Notes under the pieces: generated by a model
Seen by the model: only the letters and a program-made list of their open reading frames with translations
Database searches by the model: none
What the model was told of the DNA's origin: nothing
Part shown: one piece after another, positions 27,066 to 34,958 of the stretch
Position numbering within the stretch: position 1 is the first letter of the stretch
How the letters are laid out: each line of letters begins with the position of its first letter
From: Vineibacter terrae
Lineage (GTDB): Bacteria > Pseudomonadota > Alphaproteobacteria > Reyranellales > Reyranellaceae
Length of the DNA stretch: 64,000 nt
NCBI RefSeq assembly: GCF_008039615.1
Contig: NZ_VDUZ01000002.1
Location: forward strand, 124,001-188,000
Reading direction: 5' to 3'
Position numbers and translations under genes: made by a program

Positions 27066-28718
27066 ATGGCCGAGCTGACCGGATCGGAGATCCTGGCCAA
27101 GGCGCTGAGGAACGAAGGCACCGAGGACCTGTTCTTCCTCATGGGCGGGCCGATGCTTCTGGCCGAGGCTTCGTGCATCAAGGAAGGCATCCGGCCGATC
27201 GACGTGCGCCACGAGCAGGCGGCGGCGCTGATGGGGCAGGCCTACAGCCGCCTGCTGCAGAAGCCCAGCGTGTGCATGGCGGCCAGCGGCCCCGGCGTCA
27301 TCAACCTGACCACCGGCATCGCCAACGCGCTGATCGACTGCGCGCCGGTGGTGGCGATCGGCGGCTCCGCCCCGATCGGCCAGTTCGGCCGCCAGGTGTT
27401 CCAGGAGATCGACCAGGTGGCGCTGATGAAGCCGTGCACCAAGTGGGCCGACCGCGTGCACAACCTCAAGCGCATCCCCGAGCAGGTGAACATCGCCTTC
27501 CAGAAGGCGATGGGCGGCAAGCCGGGCCCGGTCTACCTCGATTTCCCGGGCGACATCCTCTACGGCAAGATCCCCGAGGAGCAGGTCGACTGGAGCCTCA
27601 GCGGCCGGCCGCTGCTCAACGCGCGGCCGATGGGCGAGCCCGGCCAGGTGGCGCGGCTGGCCGAGGCGATCGCCACCGCCAAGCAGCCGATCATCCTGTC
27701 GGGCAGCGGCGTGATCTGGTCGCGGGCCTGGGACGAGTTGCGCCAGCTGGTCGAGAAGGCCGGCATCCCGTTCTACACCACGCCGCAGGGCCGCGGCGTG
27801 CTGCCCGACGACCACAAGCTGTCGTTCCTCACCATGCGGTCGGCGGCCTTCCGCGAGGCCGACCTGATCATCGTGATCGGCACGCGCATGAACTACATCA
27901 TCGGTCATGCCGCGCCGCCGCGCTTCGCCGCCAACGCCACGATCGCCCGCATCGACATCGACGCCGACGAGATCGCCTCGTCGCCGCGCAAGGTGCATAT
28001 CGGCATCGTCGGCGACTGCAAGATGGTGCTGCAGCAGCTCCTGGGCGATATCGACAAGCGCATCGACGCCGAGCGCTTCGCGCCGTGGCGCAAGAAGCTG
28101 GCCGACGGCGAAGCCGCCAAGCGCGGCGCGCCCGGCGCCAATAAGCCGATGGACGAGGCGCCGATCCATCCCCTGCGCCTGTGCGACGAGATCAAGAACT
28201 TCATGCAGCGCGACGCGATCCTGGTCGTCGACGGCCAGGAGATCCTCAATTTCGGGCGCCAGTCGATGCCGACCTTCGCGCCGGGCCATCGCCTGAACTC
28301 GGGGCCGTTCGGCACCATGGGCGTCGGCCTGCCGTTCGGGCTGGGCGCCAAGGTCGCCAAGCCCGACAAGCAGGTGATCGTCGTGCACGGCGACGGCTCG
28401 TTCGGGCTGAACGCCATGGAGCTGGACACCGCTGTGCGCCACCGCATCCCGGTGCTGGTGGTGATCAGCCTCAACGGCGGCTGGACCGCCGACCCGAACC
28501 GCGACAAGCCCGGCCGCGACCTGGGCTACACCCGCTACGACAAGATGGCCGAGGCGCTGGGCTGCCACGGCGAATATGTCGAGCAGCCCGACCAGATCCG
28601 GCCGGCGCTGGAGCGCGCGCAGAAGAAGGTCGATTCAGGCATGGTGGCCGTGGTCAACGTCAAGACCGACTACCGTGCCCGCGCCGACACGGCCCGCTTC
28701 GCGGACTATTCGACGTGA
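27066..28718 (+). CDS. TPP-dependent enzyme, oxalyl-CoA decarboxylase/2-hydroxyacyl-CoA lyase-like
   Basis: 550 residues in the three-domain layout of TPP enzymes. The activating Glu lies in VRHEQAAALMGQAYSR; the TPP/Mg motif is VHGDGSFGLNAMELDTAVRH ending in SLNGGW; QEIDQVALM and PGPVYLDFPGDILYG match the oxalyl-CoA decarboxylase and 2-hydroxyacyl-CoA lyase branch. Such enzymes decarboxylate oxalyl-CoA or split 2-hydroxyacyl-CoAs to formyl-CoA and an aldehyde. The gene pairs with the CoA transferase just upstream. In known oxalyl-CoA decarboxylases the last motif reads NNGGIY; here it is LNGGWT, so a different substrate is possible. Confidence 0.85.
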   Translation: MAELTGSEILAKALRNEGTEDLFFLMGGPMLLAEASCIKEGIRPIDVRHEQAAALMGQAYSRLLQKPSVCMAASGPGVINLTTGIANALIDCAPVVAIGGSAPIGQFGRQVFQEIDQVALMKPCTKWADRVHNLKRIPEQVNIAFQKAMGGKPGPVYLDFPGDILYGKIPEEQVDWSLSGRPLLNARPMGEPGQVARLAEAIATAKQPIILSGSGVIWSRAWDELRQLVEKAGIPFYTTPQGRGVLPDDHKLSFLTMRSAAFREADLIIVIGTRMNYIIGHAAPPRFAANATIARIDIDADEIASSPRKVHIGIVGDCKMVLQQLLGDIDKRIDAERFAPWRKKLADGEAAKRGAPGANKPMDEAPIHPLRLCDEIKNFMQRDAILVVDGQEILNFGRQSMPTFAPGHRLNSGPFGTMGVGLPFGLGAKVAKPDKQVIVVHGDGSFGLNAMELDTAVRHRIPVLVVISLNGGWTADPNRDKPGRDLGYTRYDKMAEALGCHGEYVEQPDQIRPALERAQKKVDSGMVAVVNVKTDYRARADTARFADYST

Positions 28719-28721
28719 ACT

Positions 28722-28908
28722 CCCCTCTCCACCCGCGCAGCGGGGGGAGAGGGAGGGGCCCATGCCGAAGGCATGGGAGGGTGAGGTGGGTTGCGGGACC
28801 ACGTGGTCTTCGTTGGAAAGACCGGGTTCGATACGAGCGCCCACCTCACCCTCCCATCGCTTCGCGATGGGCCCCACCCTCTCCCCCCACTTCGTGGGCG
28901 GAGAGGGG
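28722..28908. repeat. Compound palindromic repeat (family B)
   Basis: A ~187-base palindrome with smaller hairpins inside each arm. The left side has CCCCTCTCC...GGGGGGAGAGGG and GGGGCCCATGCC...GGCATGGGAGGG; the right side mirrors it with CCCTCCCATCGC...GCGATGGGCCCC and CCCTCTCC...GGAGAGGGG. A short unpaired centre holds CCACGTGGTC. It fills the gap between the TPP enzyme and the luciferase-like gene. The central GTGGTCTTC resembles that of the elements at 47844 and 61283, so the three may be related. Confidence 0.85.
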
Positions 28909-28925
28909 ATGGAGGAGCGCTTTCC

Positions 28926-29924
28926 ATGAAAATCGGGGTCCTGCAGTTCTTCAGCTGGCCGGAACGGCGGGTGGCGCTGCCGACCGTGTACAAGCGGGCG
29001 CTCGAGCGCATCGAGATCATGGACCGCACCGGCTTCGATGCCGTGTGGCTGGCCGAGCATCACTTCAGCACCTTCAGCGTCTGCCCATCGGTGCACATGA
29101 TGGGCACGCTGGCGGCGGCGCGCACCAAGCGCCTGCGCATCGGCACGGCCGTGTCGCTGGCGGCGCTATACCACCCGCTGCGGCTGGCCGAAGAAGTGGC
29201 GCTGCTCGACGTGCTGAGCGGCGGACGCGTGAACTGGGGCGCCGGCCGTGGCTTCTCGACCACCGAGTTCAACGCCTTCGGTGTCCCGCCGGAAGAGAGC
29301 GCGGCACGCTTCCGGGAAGCCGTCGAGATCGTGCTGCGGGCCTGGACCGAAGACAGCTTCAGCTTCGCAGGCGACTATTTCCGGTTCGACAATGTCGAGC
29401 TGCTGCCCAAACCGTTGCAGCAGCCGCATCCGCCGACCTGGGTGGCGGCGACCTCCGACCCGGCGATCGATTGGGCCGCCGGCCGCGGCCTGTCGATCCT
29501 GATGGATCCGCATTCCTCGATCGACGACCTGGGACGCAAGCGCCGCCGCTATGCCGAGCAGCTCGGCGCGGCCGGCTTCACGTTGGGTGACCGCGACATT
29601 CCCATGGCCCGGCTGATCGCGCTGGCCGACACGCGCGAGAAGGCCGCCGATATCGCCCGCCGCGGCGCCGCCTGGCTGGTCGACGCCTATGCCGGGCCAC
29701 AGCACCAGAAGGCCAAGACCATGCACGTCGAGCGCCGCTACGGCGGCCTCGACCCGGTGGAGTTCTACCTCAAGGAGGTGGTGATCCACGGCACGCCCGA
29801 GTCGGTCGTCGACCGCATCCAGGCGCTACAGGCCGAGATCGGCCTGAACTACCTGATGTGCGCCCCGCTCAGCCACGACACGTTCATGATGCTGGCCGAC
29901 AAGGTGGTGCCGCGCCTGGCGTGA
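28926..29924 (+). CDS. LLM-class flavin-dependent oxidoreductase (luciferase-like)
   Basis: 332 residues starting at ATG 28926, with GGAG ten bases upstream; longer frames run into the repeat and are not credible. Luciferase-like features are GFDAVWLAEHHFSTFSVCPS, TKRLRIGTAVSLAALYHPLRLAEEVALLDVLSGGRV, GAGRGFSTTEF and GTPESVVDRI. The family uses reduced flavin (FMN or F420) and oxygen or another acceptor to oxidise small organic molecules. The gene follows the CoA transferase and TPP enzyme genes on the same strand, separated from them by the palindromic repeat, so co-transcription is possible but uncertain. Confidence 0.88.
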   Translation: MKIGVLQFFSWPERRVALPTVYKRALERIEIMDRTGFDAVWLAEHHFSTFSVCPSVHMMGTLAAARTKRLRIGTAVSLAALYHPLRLAEEVALLDVLSGGRVNWGAGRGFSTTEFNAFGVPPEESAARFREAVEIVLRAWTEDSFSFAGDYFRFDNVELLPKPLQQPHPPTWVAATSDPAIDWAAGRGLSILMDPHSSIDDLGRKRRRYAEQLGAAGFTLGDRDIPMARLIALADTREKAADIARRGAAWLVDAYAGPQHQKAKTMHVERRYGGLDPVEFYLKEVVIHGTPESVVDRIQALQAEIGLNYLMCAPLSHDTFMMLADKVVPRLA

Positions 29925-29926
29925 AG

Positions 29927-30568
29927 TCACCACCGCCAGCCGGCCAGGGGACGGATCAGCAGCAGGCCGGCGACGAAGCCGCCGACATGGCCGGCCCAGG
30001 CGATCCGATCGCCGCCGGCTGTCGAGCCGAAGAAGCCCAGCCCGACCTGCAGGACGACCCACAGGATGGCGAAGGGAATCAGCGCGTTCATGCGGCCGCG
30101 CTCGCGCATGAGCAGCAGCAGCCCGCCGAACAGGCCGCTGATGGCGCCCGACGCGCCCAGCATCGGATCGATCGAGTCGGGATAGATCGCGGCATGCAGC
30201 GCCGCGCCGGCCAGGCCGGTGATCAGGTAGAAGGCCAGGTAGCGCGCGCTGCCCAGGAACCGCTCCACCGGCGCGCCGAAGGCGGCCAGCGTCGCGGCGT
30301 TGAGGCCGACATGGGCCCAGTCAGCATGCAGGAACATGTGCGCCAGCGGCGCCAGCAGCAGCGACAGCCCGTCGGCCGGCGCGTCGCCGAAATAGCGGGC
30401 CGGCACGACCGAGAAGGCGAGGATCAGCGACTCGTCGGTCTCGACCGACAGGGTCTGGCGCAGCAGGTGGATGACGAGCAGGACGACGATCAGGCCGAGC
30501 GTCATCGGCGGCAGGTTGATCGCCGGCTCGCCCCGTGGCGGCGGCTGGTCGCGCTGGTCGAACGGCAC
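29927..30568 (-). CDS. Rhomboid family intramembrane serine protease
   Basis: 213 residues with about six membrane helices. The catalytic dyad is Ser140 in GASGAISG and His194 in AGHVGGFVAG, and the conserved H(x4)H(x3)N of helix 2 is present (LHADWAHVGLN). It cleaves membrane helices of other proteins within the bilayer of the inner membrane. Its stop is two bases from that of the converging luciferase-like gene. It is downstream of argG on the same strand with a 20-base gap, so it may be transcribed with argG. Confidence 0.93.
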   Translation of the reverse strand: MPFDQRDQPPPRGEPAINLPPMTLGLIVVLLVIHLLRQTLSVETDESLILAFSVVPARYFGDAPADGLSLLLAPLAHMFLHADWAHVGLNAATLAAFGAPVERFLGSARYLAFYLITGLAGAALHAAIYPDSIDPMLGASGAISGLFGGLLLLMRERGRMNALIPFAILWVVLQVGLGFFGSTAGGDRIAWAGHVGGFVAGLLLIRPLAGWRW

Positions 30569-30588
30569 GGAGCGAACCTCTGCGCCGC

Positions 30589-31851
30589 TCAGGTCTTGGG
30601 GCCGCCCTGGCCCACGGCGCGCAGCCGCAGGCGCAACGCGTTGAGCTTGATGAAGCCCTCGGCGTCGCGCTGGTCATAGGCGCCCTGGTCCTCCTCGAAG
30701 GTGACGTGCTGCATGCTGTACAGCGACTGGGGCGACTTGCGGCCGACCACGACCGCATGGCCCTTGTAGAGCTTCAGCCGCACCGTGCCGGTGACGTTCT
30801 CCTGGCTGCGATCGATCAGCGCCTGCAGCATCTCGCGCTCGGGCGAGTACCAGAAGCCGTAGTAGATCAGCTCGGCATAGCGCGGCATCAGCTCGTCCTT
30901 GAGGTGCGCCGCCCCGCGATCCAGCGTGATGCTCTCGATGCCGCGATGCGCCGCATGCAGGATGGTGCCACCCGGCGTCTCGTAGATGCCGCGGCTCTTC
31001 ATGCCCACGAAGCGGTTCTCGACCAGGTCCAGCCGGCCGATGCCGTTGGCCTTGCCCAGCTCGTTGAGCCTGGTCAGCAGCGCCGCCGGCGACAGCCGGA
31101 CGCCGTCGATGGCGACGGCGTCGCCCTTCTCGAAATCGATCGTGATGTACGTGGCCTTGTCCGGCGCCGCCTCGGGCGAGATGGTGCGCTGGTAGACCAT
31201 CTCGTCGGCTTCCTGCCAGGGATCCTCGAGGATCTTGCCCTCGGACGAGGAGTGCAGCAGGTTGGCGTCGACCGAGAACGGTGCCTCGCCGCGCTTGTCC
31301 TTGGCGATCGGGATCTGGTGCTTCTCGGCGAACTCCAGCAGCTTGGTGCGGCTGGTCAGCTCCCATTCGCGCCACGGCGCGATCACCTTGATGTCCGGCT
31401 TCAGCGCGTAGTACGCCAGCTCGAAGCGCACCTGGTCATTGCCCTTGCCGGTGGCGCCATGGCAGACCGCGTCAGCGCCAACGTCTCGCGCGATCTCGAT
31501 CTGGCGCTTGGCGATCAACGGCCGCGCGATCGACGTGCCGAGCAGGTACTGGCCTTCGTAGAGGGCGTTGGCGCGGAACATCGGGAAGACGAAGTCGCGC
31601 ACGAACTCCTCGCGCACGTCATCGATGAAGATGTTCTCGGGCTTGATGCCCAGCAGCTCGGCCTTCTTGCGCGCCGGCGCCAGCTCCTCGCCCTGGCCGA
31701 GGTCGGCGGTGAAGGTCACCACCTCGCAGCCATAGGTCGTCTGCAGCCACTTCAGGATCACGGAGGTGTCCAGGCCACCGGAATAGGCAAGCACGACTTT
31801 CTTGATGTCGCCCCGCTTGTGGGGGCCGGCGTACTGGACAGACACGGTCAT
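30589..31851 (-). CDS. argG: Argininosuccinate synthase
   Basis: 420 residues from the ATG at 31851, which has GAGAGG upstream; the frame extends further but without conserved sequence. The ATP-binding motif [15 protein letters not shown] is at residues 19-33, followed by [26 protein letters not shown] and [14 protein letters not shown]-like motifs (here [14 protein letters not shown]). It joins citrulline and aspartate with ATP in arginine synthesis. It is cytosolic. The rhomboid gene follows on the same strand; the small ECF41-linked gene is divergent, 217 bases away. Confidence 0.95.
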   Translation of the reverse strand: MTVSVQYAGPHKRGDIKKVVLAYSGGLDTSVILKWLQTTYGCEVVTFTADLGQGEELAPARKKAELLGIKPENIFIDDVREEFVRDFVFPMFRANALYEGQYLLGTSIARPLIAKRQIEIARDVGADAVCHGATGKGNDQVRFELAYYALKPDIKVIAPWREWELTSRTKLLEFAEKHQIPIAKDKRGEAPFSVDANLLHSSSEGKILEDPWQEADEMVYQRTISPEAAPDKATYITIDFEKGDAVAIDGVRLSPAALLTRLNELGKANGIGRLDLVENRFVGMKSRGIYETPGGTILHAAHRGIESITLDRGAAHLKDELMPRYAELIYYGFWYSPEREMLQALIDRSQENVTGTVRLKLYKGHAVVVGRKSPQSLYSMQHVTFEEDQGAYDQRDAEGFIKLNALRLRLRAVGQGGPKT

Positions 31852-32013
31852 GACCTCTCGGGCGGCAGCAGGTGCCGGATGATGCAGGTTCCGGACCGCT
31901 TTGGCCCGGCCGGCGAAGCGGGCGGAGTATAGGCGGCGGCCCGATCGGGGCAAGCGGCGAAATCTGACATGAAATCAACACCTTGCGACGGCCCGGGCCG
32001 GCCGCCGTGGCGA

Positions 32014-32040
32014 TGTCACAGGTGGCCGGCCTGAATCGTC
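32014..32040 (+). promoter_or_regulatory. ECF41-type sigma factor promoter
   Basis: TGTCACA at 32014-32020, 16 bases, then CGTC at 32037-32040. This is the published consensus for ECF41 promoters (TGTCACA-N16-CGTC). It lies 28 bases before the GTG of the 84-residue gene that precedes the ECF41 sigma gene itself. An exact match of both boxes with the right spacing, in front of an ECF41 locus, is unlikely by chance and indicates autoregulation. Confidence 0.8.
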
Positions 32041-32068
32041 TGGCGGTCAGAGGATCTGGAGACCTGCC

Positions 32069-32323
32069 GTGACCACGATCGACCGGCCCGCCGCGCCGCC
32101 CATGCCGCCCCCGCCTGGGCGCCGGGTCGCGCCCTGCCTCCTGCCAGCCCTGCCCGGGCTCAATGCACCTGCCATGCTGGCGGCGGGTCTGCTGTGGTAT
32201 GCCCATATGCCTGTCGTCGTGGTGACGGGGCCGTACGATGCGCATTTCGTGGCCGGTATGGGCATCGCCCTTACGGCGGCGATGCTCGGCCTGCCGGCGG
32301 CAATGGAGGTCGCCGATGCCTGA
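32069..32323 (+). CDS. Small putative membrane protein upstream of ECF41 sigma factor
   Basis: 84 residues from a GTG with GGAGA a few bases upstream. The N-terminus is Pro/Arg-rich (RPAAPPMPPPPGRRVAP); two hydrophobic stretches follow (MLAAGLLWYAHMPVVVVTG and FVAGMGIALTAAMLGLPAAM) with PYDAH between them. Its last eight bases overlap the start of the sigma gene (ATGCCTGA), a sign of translational coupling. The matching ECF41 promoter lies just upstream. I do not recognise a family. ECF41 sigma factors usually sit beside a carboxymuconolactone decarboxylase, oxidoreductase or epimerase gene; this protein occupies that place. Confidence 0.65.
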   Translation: MTTIDRPAAPPMPPPPGRRVAPCLLPALPGLNAPAMLAAGLLWYAHMPVVVVTGPYDAHFVAGMGIALTAAMLGLPAAMEVADA

Positions 32324-33194
32324 TCTCGCCGCTGCTGACGAATCGGCCGCCACATTCGAGGCCGAACGGCCGCGCCTGCGGGCACTGGCTTACCGCATGC
32401 TGGGCACGCTCGGTGATGCCGAGGATGCTGTGCAGGACACCTACCTGCGCTGGCACCGGACCGACCGCAGCACCGTGCGCACGCCGCAAGCATGGCTGGT
32501 CTCGGCCTGCACCCGCATCTGCATCGACCGCTTGCGTCGTGTCCGCACGGAACGGGCCGCCTATATCGGGCCGTGGCTGCCCGAGCCGATGATCGTCGAG
32601 ACCCAGGACTCGCCGGCGCTCGACGACACGCTGTCGCTGGCCTTCCTGGTCGTGCTGGAGCGCCTCAGCCCGTCGGAACGCGCTGCCTGGCTGCTGCACG
32701 AGGCGTTCGAGCACGATTACACCGAGATCGCCCGCGCGCTCGACAAGAGCGAAGCCGCCTGCCGGCAGCTGGTGTCGCGGGCGCGGCAGCACCTGAAGGA
32801 GGCGCGGCCGCGCTTCGCGCCCGACCGCGCCGCAGCCGACGGCCTGGCCGGGCGCTTCCTGCAGGCTTGCGTCGCCCATGACCGCGCAGCGCTGATGGAC
32901 CTGCTGGCCTTCAACGCCGAGGCCTGGACCGATGGCGGCGGCAAGGTGCGGTCGGCGCTCAACGTCATCGTCGGCGCCGACCGCGTCATGCGCTTCATCC
33001 TCGGTATCATGCGCAAGCAGCCAGCCGATCTTCAGCTCCGGCCTGTCCGCATCAACGGCATGCCAGGCCTGGTTGGCTATGTGCACGGCACGCCGCGCCA
33101 CACCTTCTCGCTTGACATCGTCGATGGCCGCGTCGCCGGCGTCTACATCGTGCGCAACCCCGACAAGCTGCGGCACCTGCCGCCGATGGCGTGA
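32316..33194 (+). CDS. ECF41-family RNA polymerase sigma factor (SigJ-like)
   Basis: 292 residues from the ATG at 32316. Region 2 (LRALAYRMLGTLGDAEDAVQDTYLRW) and region 4 (LSPSERAAWLLHEAFEHDYTEIARAL) are joined by a linker carrying GPWLPEP at 86-92. A fused C-terminal SnoaL-like domain has DGGGK at 206-210 and NPDKL at 281-285. These three motifs define group ECF41, whose C-terminal domain tunes its own activity instead of a separate anti-sigma factor. It would drive the TGTCACA-N16-CGTC promoter 300 bases upstream, and thereby itself. The inducing signal is unknown. Confidence 0.93.
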   Translation: MPDLAAADESAATFEAERPRLRALAYRMLGTLGDAEDAVQDTYLRWHRTDRSTVRTPQAWLVSACTRICIDRLRRVRTERAAYIGPWLPEPMIVETQDSPALDDTLSLAFLVVLERLSPSERAAWLLHEAFEHDYTEIARALDKSEAACRQLVSRARQHLKEARPRFAPDRAAADGLAGRFLQACVAHDRAALMDLLAFNAEAWTDGGGKVRSALNVIVGADRVMRFILGIMRKQPADLQLRPVRINGMPGLVGYVHGTPRHTFSLDIVDGRVAGVYIVRNPDKLRHLPPMA

Positions 33195-33275
33195 CGGTCG
33201 GCTGCGGCCCGGAGCCTCATCGCGGTCAGGCGCCATCGACGCTATATAGAAAGGAGGCTTTGCATCGGAGGCGCG

Positions 33276-34316
33276 ATGGCCACCCTGCTCGACCGGGTCA
33301 CGTATGCCGCCGGCCAGACGGCGCGAGTCGGCTGGTTCCTGGCGCACTACGCCGCCGGAAGGCGCCAGCTCAAGCCGATGCCCAGGCCCGACTTTCCGGT
33401 GGGCCCCTTTCCCGACCGGCAGGCGCTGCTGCGCGACATGCGGCAGCTGTTCGAGCGCGAATGGCGCGATATCGCTGCCGGCCTTGTCCCGCGGCCCCCC
33501 GTGCTGGACCCTGACCCCGTGGCATGGCTGCGCCGCAGCGCCGCCTATTTCCGCGATCTGCGGCAGGTCGACCAGCGTCGTCACGCCGGCGTCAACGACG
33601 AGCCGAACCATGATCCGGCGCATGACCACCTGCCCCGCTACTATCGACAGAACTTCCACTACCAGAGCGGTGGCTGGCTGACCGGTGAGTCGGCCGAGGT
33701 CTATGACACCCAGGTCGAGACCCTGTTCACCGGTGCCGCCGACGTGATGCGCCGCCGCACCCTCAAGCCGATCGCCACCTTCCTCGATGGCCGCGACCAG
33801 CGCGCCGCGCGCCTGCTCGATGTCGGGACGGGCACCGGCCGGCTGCCCGGGTTCATCCACCACGCCTTCCCCGGGCTGCGCATCGCCGGACTCGATCTCA
33901 GCCGGCCGTACCTGGACCACGCCCGGCGCACCATCGGCGCCTCCGGCCGGCTGAAATGGGTCGAGGGCGCCGCCGAGGCGTTGCCTTTCGCCGACGCCAG
34001 CGTCGATATCGTGACGTCGTCGTTCCTGTTCCACGAGCTGCCGAAGAAGGTGCGCAGCACCGTCGTGGCCGAGATCGCCCGCGTGCTGAAGCCCGACGGC
34101 CAGGCCATCATCGTCGATTCAGCGCTCGAAGCCGACCTGCCGGCCTGGAAAGGGTTGTTCGACCTCTTTCCATACTACTTCCACGAGCCGTATTTCACCG
34201 ACTGGGTCACATCGGACCCCGACGCCCTGTTCGCGGCGCACGGCTTGACGACGGTGACGACCGAGCTGGCTTTCCTCTCGCGGGTGATGGTCTTCAGCAA
34301 GGACGTCGCCGATTAG
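33276..34316 (+). CDS. Class I SAM-dependent methyltransferase
   Basis: 346 residues. A long N-terminal part (about 170 residues, with LPRYYRQNFHYQSGGWLTGESAEVYD) precedes a Methyltransf_11 domain: RLLDVGTGTGRLPGFIHHAFPG (motif I), IAGLDLSRPYLDHARR, WVEGAAEALPFADASVDIV and LKPDGQAIIVDS. The start at 33276 has GGAGG close upstream, and AAAGGAGG lies a little further up. It is on the same strand as the ECF41 gene, with an 81-base gap that shows no ECF41 boxes. The methyl acceptor is unknown. Its stop overlaps that of the converging toxin gene. Confidence 0.85.
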   Translation: MATLLDRVTYAAGQTARVGWFLAHYAAGRRQLKPMPRPDFPVGPFPDRQALLRDMRQLFEREWRDIAAGLVPRPPVLDPDPVAWLRRSAAYFRDLRQVDQRRHAGVNDEPNHDPAHDHLPRYYRQNFHYQSGGWLTGESAEVYDTQVETLFTGAADVMRRRTLKPIATFLDGRDQRAARLLDVGTGTGRLPGFIHHAFPGLRIAGLDLSRPYLDHARRTIGASGRLKWVEGAAEALPFADASVDIVTSSFLFHELPKKVRSTVVAEIARVLKPDGQAIIVDSALEADLPAWKGLFDLFPYYFHEPYFTDWVTSDPDALFAAHGLTTVTTELAFLSRVMVFSKDVAD

Positions 34317-34594
34317 TCAACCGGCCAGCGCCGTGCGCCGTGCATCACACGCAGCGCCTCGACGCGCTCGTCACCGAACTCATACATGATGACATACGGT
34401 GTCCTGGTGACAACCAGCTCGCGCGTTCCCTGATTTCGACCGGTGCGCCCCATTTCGGAAAGATCCTTGAGCCGGGCAGCGGCCTTGAAAATCCTCTCGA
34501 CCAAGCGCTTCGCGGCGACCGGGTTGTCGCGGGATACATACCGGTGTGCTGCCTCGATATCGTCGAGCGCCGGACTCGACCATATCACCCTCAT
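34313..34594 (-). CDS. parE: ParE/RelE-family toxin
   Basis: 93 residues with the RelE/ParE fold signature: VIWSSPALDDIEAAHRYVSRDNP, AAKRLVERIFKAAARLKDL, GRTGRNQGTRELVVTRTPYVIMYEF and VEALRVMHGARRWP. ParE toxins inhibit DNA gyrase; RelE relatives cut mRNA in the ribosome, and this sequence is closer to ParE. It overlaps the antitoxin stop by four bases (ATGA), the usual coupling that keeps antitoxin in excess. The end shares bases with the stop codon of the converging methyltransferase. Confidence 0.9.
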   Translation of the reverse strand: MRVIWSSPALDDIEAAHRYVSRDNPVAAKRLVERIFKAAARLKDLSEMGRTGRNQGTRELVVTRTPYVIMYEFGDERVEALRVMHGARRWPVD

Positions 34595-34875
34595 GCGGCG
34601 CGGTTTCTCTTGCGATCAGGGCGTGGTCTCGGCTCGGCTGACCCGAGTGATCGAGCCCATGCTTCGGCCTCATCATGCTCGGCATAGGCGCCGCGCCGAA
34701 TAGCGACGCGACCTTCTTCCAGCGCCGCCTGCCGCAACTTTTCCATGTCAACGAAGCCACTGATAGCCTCGGCGATCAGGAACGACCGGCTGCGCCGGTA
34801 ACGCTTGCCGATCTTCTTGAGCTCTACATCAAGCGCCTTCGGCAGGCGGGCCGTGACCGTCGTTGTATCCGACAT
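34591..34875 (-). CDS. Ribbon-helix-helix antitoxin
   Basis: 94 residues from the ATG at 34875 (the frame extends to 34890). The N-terminus TTVTARLPKALDVELKKIGKRYRRSRSFLIAEAI is a ribbon-helix-helix DNA-binding domain that would repress the operon. The C-terminal part (EEGRVAIRRGAYAEHDEAEAWARSLG) is a toxin-binding tail of the kind seen in CopG/ParD proteins. It is first in the two-gene unit, with a perfect inverted repeat just before its start as a possible operator. Confidence 0.88.
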   Translation of the reverse strand: MSDTTTVTARLPKALDVELKKIGKRYRRSRSFLIAEAISGFVDMEKLRQAALEEGRVAIRRGAYAEHDEAEAWARSLGSAEPRPRPDRKRNRAA

Positions 34876-34887
34876 GGGAGCGCACAT

Positions 34888-34903
34888 CATCTGTGTTCAG
34901 ATG
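34888..34903. promoter_or_regulatory. Candidate toxin-antitoxin operator
   Basis: CATCTG-TGTT-CAGATG forms a perfect 6-base inverted repeat, with partial symmetry extending on both sides (CACATCATCTG and CAGATGTGTAC). It lies 13 bases before the antitoxin start, where ribbon-helix-helix antitoxins usually bind to repress their own operon. Confidence 0.5.
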
Positions 34904-34958
34904 TGTACATCCTAGTATGGTCGGAATACGCTGTCGAGGCCATCCGAGCCGCTGAAAG

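Noticed and set aside
28722-28925. Possible small gene or RNA gene in the gap before the luciferase-like gene
   Set aside because: The open frames there only reflect the palindromic repeat; there is no ribosome site or conserved protein.
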